DNA from: Rhodothermus sp.
Lineage (GTDB): Bacteria > Bacteroidota > Rhodothermia > Rhodothermales > Rhodothermaceae
Direction of reading: 5' to 3'
Assembly: GCA_030950375.1 (NCBI GenBank)
Contig: JAUZRN010000050.1
Location: 1 to 46,539 of the forward strand
DNA length: 46,539 nucleotides
In this document: in pieces, positions 31,996 through 39,213 of the stretch
Layout of the letters: every line of letters begins with the position of its first letter
Position numbering within the stretch: position 1 is the stretch's first letter
The notes under the pieces: generated by a model
Told to the model about the DNA's origin: nothing
Seen by the model: only the letters and a program-made list of their open reading frames with translations
Database searches by the model: none
Program-made: the position numbers and the translations under genes

Positions 31996-33660
31996 ATGAA
32001 GCCACGTTTTACCACGCTGGTGTTTCTGCTGATGTGGCCTCTCCTGAGCCACGCGCAGCCTGTGGTGATCGTCACCGATGCCGACATCGGTCCGGGCGAT
32101 CAGGTCACCTGGACCAGCGATAACATCTATGTGCTGGACGGCTTTGTCTTCGTCGAAGAAGGGGCCACGCTTACCATTGAGCCCGGCACCATCATCAAGG
32201 GAAAACCCGGTACCGGCGAAAACGCCTCAGCCCTCATTATCACACGCGGCGCACGCATCTATGCTGAGGGGACCCCTGATCGTCCTATCATCTTTACCGC
32301 CGAAGCTGACCCGCTCGACGGTAGCTTCGACGCTTCCATCCGCGGCCAATGGGGCGGTCTGATTCTCCTCGGACGCGCCCGCACCAACCTGGCTAATGGC
32401 GAAGCCAACATCGAGGGCATTCCTTCCACTGAAACCCGTGCCCGCTATGGATGCGTGCCGCACAATACGACACCTACCACCGTCGACGACTGCGATGACA
32501 ACGACAATTCCGGGGTGCTCCGCTACGTCTCCATTCGCCATGGCGGCTCCAACATTGGTGCCGACAATGAAATCAATGGGTTGACGCTCGGCGCTGTCGG
32601 CCGCGGCACCACCATTGAATACGTTGAAGTCTTTGCGAACGAAGACGACGGCTTTGAATTCTTCGGCGGTACCGTCAACACCCGCTATCTGGTAGCCGCC
32701 TTTTGTGGCGACGACGCCTTCGACTACGACGAAGGATTCCGTGGCAAAGGGCAGTTCTGGTTCGCTATCATGTCGTCCGACGTAGGCAACCGGGCTGGTG
32801 AGCACGATGGTGGTCGCGATCCCGAAGACGGACAGCCCTTCGCCATCCCCCTCATCTACAACGCCACCTACATCGGGGCAGGCGCCAGCTCCGGCAACGC
32901 CGACAACGATACCTTCGTCTTCCGCGACAACGCAGGCGGTAAATACTTCAATTCCATCTTTACCGACTTCGGTAACATCGGCATTGAGGTGGAAGATGTA
33001 GCCAACGTCAACGTCGATAGTCGTCAGCGCCTCGAACAGGGGGATCTGGTGCTGGCCAACAATATCTGGTGGGGTTTCGGTGCCGGCAACAACCTGGCCG
33101 ATTTTGCACCACAGGACTTTGTACAGCAACACCTGCAGGCCAACCACAACGTCGTCGAAGATCCCATGCTACGCAGCATCAGCCGCATACCTGATGGCGG
33201 TCTGGATCCACGGCCGCGTCCGGGCTCCCCGGCCCTGACGCTTCCCCGAGCCCCCTACCCCGAAAATGATACTTTCTTCACGCCCGTAGCCTATATCGGC
33301 GCCTTTGGCCCCGACACCCTCTGGATCAAAGGCTGGACGAAACTTGCGCAACTGGGCATTCTGACGGGCCTGACGCCCCCTACCCGAACACGCCCGACTA
33401 CCATCATCCTGGGGGCTGGATACCCCAACCCCTTTCGCTCCAAGACAACCCTGACCCTTGTGTTGCATCAAACGCAACCTGTGCGCCTGGCCGTTTACGA
33501 TCTGCTGGGACGTGAAGTCGCGCGCCTTGTCGAGGGCGTCCGCCCATCTGGCACCTACCGGTTTACCTTCGACGGCACCCACCTGGCAGCCGGCACCTAT
33601 CTGGTCCGCCTTGAAACTCCATCGGGCGTACAGGTTCGAACGCTGACGCGCCTACCCTGA
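31996..33660 (+). CDS. Exported T9SS cargo protein with C-terminal sorting domain
   Basis: A 554-residue surface or secreted protein. Signal peptide residues 1-21 (ending SHAQP). The N-terminal two thirds look like a right-handed parallel beta-helix: VEEGATLTIEPGTIIKG, PDRPIIFTAEADP and repeated Asp/Asn-rich turns such as DDCDDNDNSG that could bind calcium. A conserved FFTPVAYIGAFGPDTLWIKGWT segment near residue 425 precedes the C-terminal part. Residues about 475-554 are a type A T9SS sorting domain: YPNPFRSKTTL, VYDLLGREVARLVEG, YRFTFDGTHLAAGTYLVRLET, ending VRTLTRLP. The sorting domain is normally removed on export and the protein anchored to the surface. It follows the TonB-dependent receptor, so the two may bind and import the same nutrient. 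Confidence 0.9.
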   Translation: MKPRFTTLVFLLMWPLLSHAQPVVIVTDADIGPGDQVTWTSDNIYVLDGFVFVEEGATLTIEPGTIIKGKPGTGENASALIITRGARIYAEGTPDRPIIFTAEADPLDGSFDASIRGQWGGLILLGRARTNLANGEANIEGIPSTETRARYGCVPHNTTPTTVDDCDDNDNSGVLRYVSIRHGGSNIGADNEINGLTLGAVGRGTTIEYVEVFANEDDGFEFFGGTVNTRYLVAAFCGDDAFDYDEGFRGKGQFWFAIMSSDVGNRAGEHDGGRDPEDGQPFAIPLIYNATYIGAGASSGNADNDTFVFRDNAGGKYFNSIFTDFGNIGIEVEDVANVNVDSRQRLEQGDLVLANNIWWGFGAGNNLADFAPQDFVQQHLQANHNVVEDPMLRSISRIPDGGLDPRPRPGSPALTLPRAPYPENDTFFTPVAYIGAFGPDTLWIKGWTKLAQLGILTGLTPPTRTRPTTIILGAGYPNPFRSKTTLTLVLHQTQPVRLAVYDLLGREVARLVEGVRPSGTYRFTFDGTHLAAGTYLVRLETPSGVQVRTLTRLP

Positions 33661-33675
33661 CGCTCAACACGCTTG

Positions 33676-33717
33676 AGCCAGGAAGGAGGCATGTGTCCAC
33701 CCCCTTCCTGGCTTTTT
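33676..33717 (+). terminator. Rho-independent terminator of the T9SS cargo gene
   Basis: AGCCAGGAAGG (33676-33686) pairs with CCTTCCTGGCT (33703-33713), an 11-bp stem with a 16-nt loop, followed by TTTTT (33713-33717). It lies 15 bp after the stop codon. The remaining 226 bp before recJ are non-coding and contain only the recJ promoter. Confidence 0.9.
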
Positions 33718-33878
33718 GCGAACTCCCCTTCGCAGACAGCCTGCGTAACGGTCATCGGCGCAAGCTTCTTCGGCATGCTCCGCAGCGTTCCTGAAGTGCT
33801 CCGCCCGCCTTTCGTTGCCGCATAACCCGAATCCTCCATAAAATGCAATCCCCCCGCTGGTTGCGGCCCGTCGCCCCA

Positions 33879-33909
33879 TTGCGTAAGCCCAGGCCCGCCG
33901 GTATCTTTG
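33879..33909 (+). promoter_or_regulatory. Bacteroidota-type promoter of recJ
   Basis: TTG (33879-33881) is followed after 20 nt by TATCTTTG (33902-33909), an exact TAnnTTTG match. Transcription should start near 33915, giving a leader of about 29 nt before the ATG at 33944. Confidence 0.7.
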
Positions 33910-33943
33910 GCGTTGCGTATCTGCATGGAGAACGCTGCACGCT

Positions 33944-35713
33944 ATGCGCAAATATCGGTGGGTTCGCCGGCCGCTGGCCGATCCGGACGCCGTGGCCACG
34001 TTAATGGCGGCGGCGCGTTATCTTCCTGAACCGCTGGCCCGTGTGCTGGTGGCGCGCGGTATTACGACGGTGGAGGCTGCCCGTGCGTTCTTTCGTCCAC
34101 GCCTGGATCAGTTGCACGATCCCTTCCTGATGGCCGACATGGAGGCGGCCGCCCGTCGCCTGGCCCGGGCGATTGAACACCGGGAGCATGTGTTGGTCTA
34201 TGGTGACTACGACGTGGACGGCACCACAGCTACGGCGCTCATGACCTCGTTTCTAAAAGCGCGTGGCGTGCCCGTCCGCTTCTTTGTACCCCATCGCTTC
34301 CGGCATGGCTACGGCCTTACCCGGAAAGCGCTTGAAGAAGCCCTGGAGGCCGGCACCCGGTTGTTAATCGCGCTGGACTGCGGCATCACGGCCGCCGAAG
34401 AAGCTGCCTATGCCCGCACACGAGGCGTCGATCTGATCATCTGTGATCACCATACGGCCGGCGCGTCCTTGCCAGAAGCCGTGGCGGTGCTCGATCCCAA
34501 ACGCCCGGACTGCCCTTATCCGTTTCCCGAACTTTCGGGCTGTGCGGTAGCTTTCAAGCTGGTACAGGCAACGCTCCAGGTACTGGGCGAATCGCCTGAA
34601 TCGGCCTATACCTATCTCGACCTGGTGGCCCTCTCGACGGCAGCCGACATCGTGCCGTTGACCGGCGAAAACCGCGTGCTCATGGCCGAAGGACTGCGCT
34701 ATCTGCGCCAGAGTCCCCGTCCGGGCCTGCAGCAACTGGCCACTCGGGCCCGATGGCCGCTGGAGCAGCTCACCATGCATGGCATCGTGTTTGGGCTGGC
34801 TCCACGTATCAACGCAGCCGGACGCCTGGGCGACGCCAACCGGGCCGTGGCCCTGCTGCTGGCCGAAGACCCGACCGTGGCCGAAGCCCTGGCAGCCGAA
34901 CTGGACATGGCCAACCGCGAACGCCAGCAACTTGACCGTCAGACGCTCGAAGAAGCGATCGCCCAGGCTGAACGCCAGATCTCGGCCCGTGACGACCGCT
35001 ATGCCCTGGTGCTCTACCGCCCTGACTGGCACCTGGGCGTCATCGGAATCGTAGCCAGCCGAATCGTCGAACGCTTTTACCGCCCCACAATCCTGCTCTG
35101 CGCCGTCGATTCCATTCTTAAAGGTTCAGCCCGCTCAATCGCCGGTGTCAACATCTACGACGCTCTCCGCGACTGCGAAGACCTACTACTGCAATTCGGC
35201 GGGCATACGTATGCGGCCGGGCTGGCCCTGGAAGAAGCCCGACTCGAAGCCTTCCGCGAACGCTTCAACGAAGCCGTAAGCGCCCGACTGACCCCTGAAC
35301 TACTGATTCCCCGCCTGGAAATCGATGCGCTGCTTGATCTGCACATGCTTGACGCGCGCTTCTGGCGTCTGCTCCAGCGTTTCGGACCGCACGGCCCTGA
35401 AAACGAAGAACCTCTGTTTATGGCCCGCGATCTGGAAGTGGTGAACGAACCCCAACTGGTAGGCAGTGAGGGCAAACACCTGAAGTTTTTCGTGCGCCAG
35501 CGCGCCCACCCCGATGATCCCCCCTGCGAGGTCATTGGCTTCGGGCTACAACGACTCCTGCCGATTGTACAGCACAGCCGCCGCACCGGCCAACCGCTTG
35601 CGCTGGCTTTTACACTCCAGGAAAACTCCTGGCAGGGACAGACCCGCCTCCAGCTCCGACTACGCGATCTGAAACTGCAACGCGTCGAAGCTCCGGCCAA
35701 CAAAATTTCTTGA
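33944..35713 (+). CDS. recJ: Single-stranded-DNA-specific exonuclease RecJ
   Basis: A 589-residue DHH-family 5'-3' single-strand DNA exonuclease involved in recombination and mismatch repair. Motif I is VLVYGDYDVDGTTATALM near residue 84. DCGITAAEEA follows, then the DHH motif LIICDHH near residue 163 and GCAVAFKLVQ. DHHA1 has QFGGHTYAAGLALEE near residue 416, the conserved GGH motif. The C-terminal OB-like domain ends LQLRLRDLKLQ. All metal-binding residues of the family appear present. It has its own promoter. The feoA operon follows after a further 93 bp. Confidence 0.95.
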   Translation: MRKYRWVRRPLADPDAVATLMAAARYLPEPLARVLVARGITTVEAARAFFRPRLDQLHDPFLMADMEAAARRLARAIEHREHVLVYGDYDVDGTTATALMTSFLKARGVPVRFFVPHRFRHGYGLTRKALEEALEAGTRLLIALDCGITAAEEAAYARTRGVDLIICDHHTAGASLPEAVAVLDPKRPDCPYPFPELSGCAVAFKLVQATLQVLGESPESAYTYLDLVALSTAADIVPLTGENRVLMAEGLRYLRQSPRPGLQQLATRARWPLEQLTMHGIVFGLAPRINAAGRLGDANRAVALLLAEDPTVAEALAAELDMANRERQQLDRQTLEEAIAQAERQISARDDRYALVLYRPDWHLGVIGIVASRIVERFYRPTILLCAVDSILKGSARSIAGVNIYDALRDCEDLLLQFGGHTYAAGLALEEARLEAFRERFNEAVSARLTPELLIPRLEIDALLDLHMLDARFWRLLQRFGPHGPENEEPLFMARDLEVVNEPQLVGSEGKHLKFFVRQRAHPDDPPCEVIGFGLQRLLPIVQHSRRTGQPLALAFTLQENSWQGQTRLQLRLRDLKLQRVEAPANKIS

Positions 35714-35761
35714 AGAGGAAACCCTGACAACGACAGGCGTTGCATTTTCGCGTAGAAACAT

Positions 35762-35776
35762 TTAGACTATGTCTAA
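35762..35776 (+). promoter_or_regulatory. Palindromic operator of the feo operon, DtxR/MntR-like
   Basis: TTAGAC (35762-35767) and GTCTAA (35771-35776) form a perfect 6-bp inverted repeat with a 3-bp spacer. The size and TTAG..CTAA ends resemble DtxR-family metalloregulator boxes. It lies 31-45 bp upstream of the first feoA start, over the expected promoter core. Repression by iron-loaded regulator is inference from family knowledge; no regulator gene is in the window. Confidence 0.6.
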
Positions 35777-35806
35777 GCAAAAGTCATCGGCCGGAGGTTG
35801 AAAGCC

Positions 35807-36037
35807 ATGCGGAGTGATGCGGCCCCGCTGACCTGTTTCCAGAAAGGGCAACATGTGCAGATCGAATGGCTGGCCCTGGAGGAGGAGCATGCGCAACGGC
35901 TTCGAGAGCTGGGCGTGCGCGAAGGCTGCCGGGTCTGCGTCATGCTCAACGCCGACAAATGCATCCTCGGGATCGGTGCCTGTCGGCTGGCCCTGCAACG
36001 TGAAGTAGCCATGCGGCTGTTTGCTGTGCCTGCCTGA
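35807..36037 (+). CDS. feoA: FeoA-family protein (first copy)
   Basis: A 76-residue SH3-like cytosolic protein that supports the FeoB iron(II) transporter. The family core is visible: RLRELGVREGCRVCVMLNADKCILGIGACRLALQREVAMRLFAV, matching the FeoA pattern LxxLGLxxGxxVxVL...SRLALRRExA. It is Cys-richer than usual (positions in LTCF, GCRVCV, KCIL and GACR). I chose ATG 35807 over the TTG at 35798 because a strong Shine-Dalgarno GGAGG (35793-35797) sits 9 nt upstream of the ATG. The second feoA follows after 3 bp. Confidence 0.88.
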   Translation: MRSDAAPLTCFQKGQHVQIEWLALEEEHAQRLRELGVREGCRVCVMLNADKCILGIGACRLALQREVAMRLFAVPA

Positions 36038-36040
36038 GCG

Positions 36041-36265
36041 ATGATAACCCTGCGCGATCTCCGGCCGGGCGAACGGGGCCGTGTGACAGGTTACGTCAGC
36101 GACCGCCTCCCTCCCCGCATCTTTGAAATGGGTCTGTTGCCCGGTACTGAAATCGAAGTGGTCCGGCTGGCCCCTCTGGGTGACCCTATTGATCTAAAAG
36201 TCCGTGGCTTTCACCTCTCCATTCGTAAGCAGGATGCGGAGTTGATCCAGGTGGAACGGCTATGA
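36041..36265 (+). CDS. feoA: FeoA-family protein (second copy)
   Basis: A 74-residue FeoA protein, closer to the consensus than the first copy: TLRDLRPGERGRVTGYVSD, then RIFEMGLLPGTEIEVVRLAPLGDPIDLKVRGFHLSIRKQDAELI. The conserved GDPIxxxVRGxxLSLRxxDA segment is nearly exact. Its last codons overlap the feoB start by 4 bp (ATGA), so it is translationally coupled to feoB. Two FeoA domains ahead of one FeoB is a known arrangement, and the two copies may play different roles in the transporter complex. Confidence 0.92.
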   Translation: MITLRDLRPGERGRVTGYVSDRLPPRIFEMGLLPGTEIEVVRLAPLGDPIDLKVRGFHLSIRKQDAELIQVERL

Positions 36266-38523
36266 GTGGAAGCTGCCACGAGCCAACTGCTGCGCTTGAA
36301 ACACTCCGAGCGCCAGTCATTGTCCAGCGCATCGCGTTGGCCGGCAATCCCAACGTGGGCAAAACCACGTTATTCAATCTACTGACGGGACTGCGCCAGA
36401 AGGTGGCGAATTATCCGGGCGTAACGGTCGAACGCAAAAGCGGCCGGCTGGTCGGGCATGAAAGCATTGAGGTGATCGACCTACCGGGCACCTATAGCCT
36501 GAATCCTCGCTCCATTGATGAACGCGTCGCCTACGACGTGCTGGTCGGGCGTATGCCGGGCGAGCCGGCCCCCGACATCGTCGTGTGCGTGGTCGATGCC
36601 ACCAATCTGGAGCGCAACCTCTACCTGGTGACCCAACTCATGGACCTGGGGTTGCCGGTCGTGGTGGCTCTCAACATGATGGACGCGCTGGCCGAAAATG
36701 GTCTGGAGCTGGACGTCAACGGACTGGCGCGGCGCCTGGGCGTACCGGTAGTGCCCATGGTAGCCCGCAAGGGACAGGGCGTCGATCAGCTAAAGAAAAT
36801 CCTGCTGCGTGGCGTGCCGTCTCCGCCAGCCGAGCGGCGTTGGACACTCATGCCGGCCGTGGCTGCGGTCGTCGAAGATCTGGCCCGGCGCCTGGGCGAA
36901 GAGGTTCCGGACGTGCCCGAACGCCAGCGCTTCTTCGAGGCACTCAGTGCCTTGACCAGCGATACGCTGCTGGAAGTCTGGAAACGCCGGGCGCCCCGCT
37001 TCTACGAAGCCGTACACGCAGCCCGTCAGGATCTGGAAACCCGCAAGGTGCCGTATCGCCAGGCCGAGATGATCGGCCGCTACGGCTGGCTGAGCCCGCT
37101 CGTGGCCGAAGTGCTGCGACGGCGGCCGGACGCTCAGGAGCGTACGCTTTCGGACCGTATCGATGCGGTACTGACGCATCGCATAGCCGGCCCGCTGATC
37201 TTCTTCGGCCTGCTGCTGCTCATCTTCCAGGCTATCTTCTCCTGGGCAGTGCCGTTCATGGACGCCATCGAGGAAGCCGTGGCCTGGGCCGGTGAGCAGG
37301 TGCGTGCCGTCATGCCCGATGGCTTTCTGGAAGACCTGATCGTCGATGGGGCCATCACCGGTGTCGGCAATGTGCTGGTCTTTCTACCCCAGATCCTGCT
37401 TCTGTTTTTCTTCCTGGGAATTATGGAAGACACCGGCTATATGGCCCGTACGGCGTTCATCATGGATCGCTTGATGCGAAGGATGGGGCTGAGCGGCGCC
37501 TCAGTGGTCCCCCTCCTGAGCGGTTATGCCTGCGCCGTACCGGCCATTATGGCTGCCCGCACACTCGACAACGAACGCGACCGGATCATCACCATCATGG
37601 TCACGCCGTTAATGAGCTGCTCAGCCCGCCTCCCTGTCTACACGCTGTTCATCGCGGCCTTTATTCCAAACACACCGGTAATCGGTCCGCTGAATGCCCA
37701 GGGACTGGCTATGTTCAGTCTTTACCTGCTGGGTACGAGCATGGCGTTTGTGGCTGCCTGGGTGCTCAAGACATTTGTCTTCAAGGGCGAAAGTGCCTAC
37801 TTCGTCATGGAGCTTCCCCCCTACCGGGCGCCTCAGTTCAAGCAGATCCTCTATCGGATGATCGACCGCGCCAAGGCGTTTGTCACCCGAGCTGGCAAAA
37901 TTATCTTCAGCCTGAGCATTGTGATCTGGTTTCTGGCCAGCTTTCCCCGTGCCGAACTGGACCCGGAGCTCGTAGCGCAGCGCCAGACGCTGGAAACCTG
38001 GTATGCACACGCTCGGGATAGTCTGGAGGCGGCTGGCGCTTCGGCCGCGGCATTTGCCGAACTGGCAGCGACCTACGAAGCACGCCTGGCTTCTATCGCC
38101 GACGCCGAGGCAGCCCGCCAGATCAGCCAAAGCTTCATCGGACGCCTTGGCTATGCGCTGGAACCCCTGATGCGACCGCTGGGCTTTGACTGGAAAATCA
38201 CGGCGGGGATCATTTCTTCCTTCCCGGCCCGCGAAGTAATCGTAGGCACCATGGCCACTATTTATGGCGTAGCGCATGCCGGCGAAGACGAAATCATCCT
38301 GCGCCAGGTGTTGCGGGCCGATCCGGCGTTCTCTCCGCTGGTAGCTGTCAGCCTGATGGTCTTTTACGTGTTCGCACTGCAGTGCATGAGCACGCTTGCC
38401 ATTGCACGCCGCGAGCTGGGTACCTGGAAATGGCCGGCCGTCATGTGGCTGTACATGTTCGTACTGGCCTACCTGTTTTCCCTTCTGGTTTACCAGGGGG
38501 GACGCTGGCTGGGAATCGGATAA
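36262..38523 (+). CDS. feoB: Ferrous iron transporter FeoB
   Basis: A 753-residue inner-membrane iron(II) transporter with an N-terminal G domain. G1 is GNPNVGKT (residues 28-35), G3 is DLPG (73-76) in VIDLPGTYSLNPRS, and G4 is NMMD. The helical spacer follows to about residue 285. The membrane part has two gate repeats: GFLEDLIVDGAITGVGNVLVFLPQILLLFFFLGIMEDTGYMARTAFIMDRLMRRMGLSG, and the second with FPAREVIVGTMATIYG. The conserved SGYACAVPAIMAARTL segment contains the Cys linked to iron passage in this family. An insert rich in Ala/Glu (about residues 565-620) lies before the second gate. All features are intact. It is the last gene of the feo operon. Confidence 0.96.
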   Translation: MSGSCHEPTAALETLRAPVIVQRIALAGNPNVGKTTLFNLLTGLRQKVANYPGVTVERKSGRLVGHESIEVIDLPGTYSLNPRSIDERVAYDVLVGRMPGEPAPDIVVCVVDATNLERNLYLVTQLMDLGLPVVVALNMMDALAENGLELDVNGLARRLGVPVVPMVARKGQGVDQLKKILLRGVPSPPAERRWTLMPAVAAVVEDLARRLGEEVPDVPERQRFFEALSALTSDTLLEVWKRRAPRFYEAVHAARQDLETRKVPYRQAEMIGRYGWLSPLVAEVLRRRPDAQERTLSDRIDAVLTHRIAGPLIFFGLLLLIFQAIFSWAVPFMDAIEEAVAWAGEQVRAVMPDGFLEDLIVDGAITGVGNVLVFLPQILLLFFFLGIMEDTGYMARTAFIMDRLMRRMGLSGASVVPLLSGYACAVPAIMAARTLDNERDRIITIMVTPLMSCSARLPVYTLFIAAFIPNTPVIGPLNAQGLAMFSLYLLGTSMAFVAAWVLKTFVFKGESAYFVMELPPYRAPQFKQILYRMIDRAKAFVTRAGKIIFSLSIVIWFLASFPRAELDPELVAQRQTLETWYAHARDSLEAAGASAAAFAELAATYEARLASIADAEAARQISQSFIGRLGYALEPLMRPLGFDWKITAGIISSFPAREVIVGTMATIYGVAHAGEDEIILRQVLRADPAFSPLVAVSLMVFYVFALQCMSTLAIARRELGTWKWPAVMWLYMFVLAYLFSLLVYQGGRWLGIG

Positions 38524-38619
38524 GGCGTCTTCGATACGGGTACTTAACTATGGGCAGCCCTTAGTCGATTTTTTGCAAAACTTCACCTGGGCCTTCCGGT
38601 AAACAGGGTAGCCACCGGG

Positions 38620-39102
38620 ATGATCATGACCCGCATCCGCGCCCATATCGCCCCGTCCGTTAGCCGGCTCATGCTCGGCCTGCTGGTGCTTTTCCCGCTG
38701 GGGCCGCATACGCTGACCGGCCTGCTGCTGTGCATCGAAGCCGGCGGGCGGGTTCATGTCGAAGGGGTGACCGATAGTGATTGTGCCGCTATCGAGCTGC
38801 TGGCTTCCTGGGAAGGCCATCCCGTCTTCCCGGCTGTATTCTCGACGCAACCCATAAAATGGCAACGTGTCGATTCCTCAGTAGCATGCATTGATGTGCC
38901 CTTCCTTCTCAGTCCTACCGATGGTTATGGTCAGGTGGCGCGTGGACAGGCCGTTGTGCAGGTGGTGGCAGCGGCTGTAAGCATATTGTGGATTTCATGG
39001 GATCTGGTTTCAGGCTGGACTCCTCCGTTTCATCTGACATCGTCATCTTTCTTCTTTACGCACCCTTTCACTTCGCTTCGTACTGTCATCCTGCTCCTCT
39101 GA
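38620..39102 (+). CDS. Small exported protein at head of metal efflux operon
   Basis: A 160-residue protein of unknown function. The N-terminus MIMTRIRAHIAPSVSRLMLGLLVLFPLGPHTLTGLLLC is a signal peptide or membrane anchor. Next come LLCIEAGGRVHVEG and SDC, then VACIDVPFLL near residue 88. This CI..GG.V.VE ... C.DIPL layout resembles, from memory, small periplasmic proteins that precede czc-type efflux genes in other phyla. A second hydrophobic segment (about residues 112-128) is followed by a Phe/Ser-rich tail SSSFFFTHPF ending VILLL. Its Cys and His residues could bind metal. The stop codon lies 3 nt before a long stem that covers the ribosome binding site of the next gene, so its translation may control the efflux genes. 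Start ATG 38620 or 38626. Confidence 0.7.
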   Translation: MIMTRIRAHIAPSVSRLMLGLLVLFPLGPHTLTGLLLCIEAGGRVHVEGVTDSDCAAIELLASWEGHPVFPAVFSTQPIKWQRVDSSVACIDVPFLLSPTDGYGQVARGQAVVQVVAAAVSILWISWDLVSGWTPPFHLTSSSFFFTHPFTSLRTVILLL

Positions 39103-39104
39103 TT

Positions 39105-39208
39105 CCCTCCAGAAACGGCGCACTACCCGAGCTTTAAACGTGCGCCTTGCCTTACCGACCTTCCGTCAAGGGATGGTTTCGGATCTGTCTGTCAATGTTT
39201 CTGGAGGG
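39105..39208 (+). promoter_or_regulatory. Three-helix mRNA leader sequestering the SD of the TolC-like gene
   Basis: P1: CCCTCCAGAAAC (39105-39116) pairs perfectly over 12 bp with GTTTCTGGAGGG (39197-39208). The right arm contains the whole Shine-Dalgarno GGAGGG (39203-39208), 5 nt before the ATG at 39214. P2 abuts P1: GGCGCAC (39117-39123) with GTGCGCC (39140-39146). A weaker P3 is CCTT/AAGG (39159-39162 with 39168-39171), extended by ACC/GGT. The result is a three-way-junction-like RNA. The left arm starts 3 nt after the stop of the upstream gene, so a terminating ribosome would cover it and free the SD. Confidence 0.65.
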
Positions 39209-39213
39209 TTCCT

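Noticed and set aside
33720-33943. Possible short genes in the gap before recJ on either strand
   Set aside because: Frames there lack start signals and homology; the plus-strand one begins upstream of the recJ promoter and runs into recJ. Only a terminator and the recJ promoter are supported.
39105-39208. Known NiCo (czcD) riboswitch in the efflux leader
   Set aside because: That riboswitch has a four-way junction with conserved G-rich internal loops. Here I see three helices and no such loops, so it does not fit by eye.
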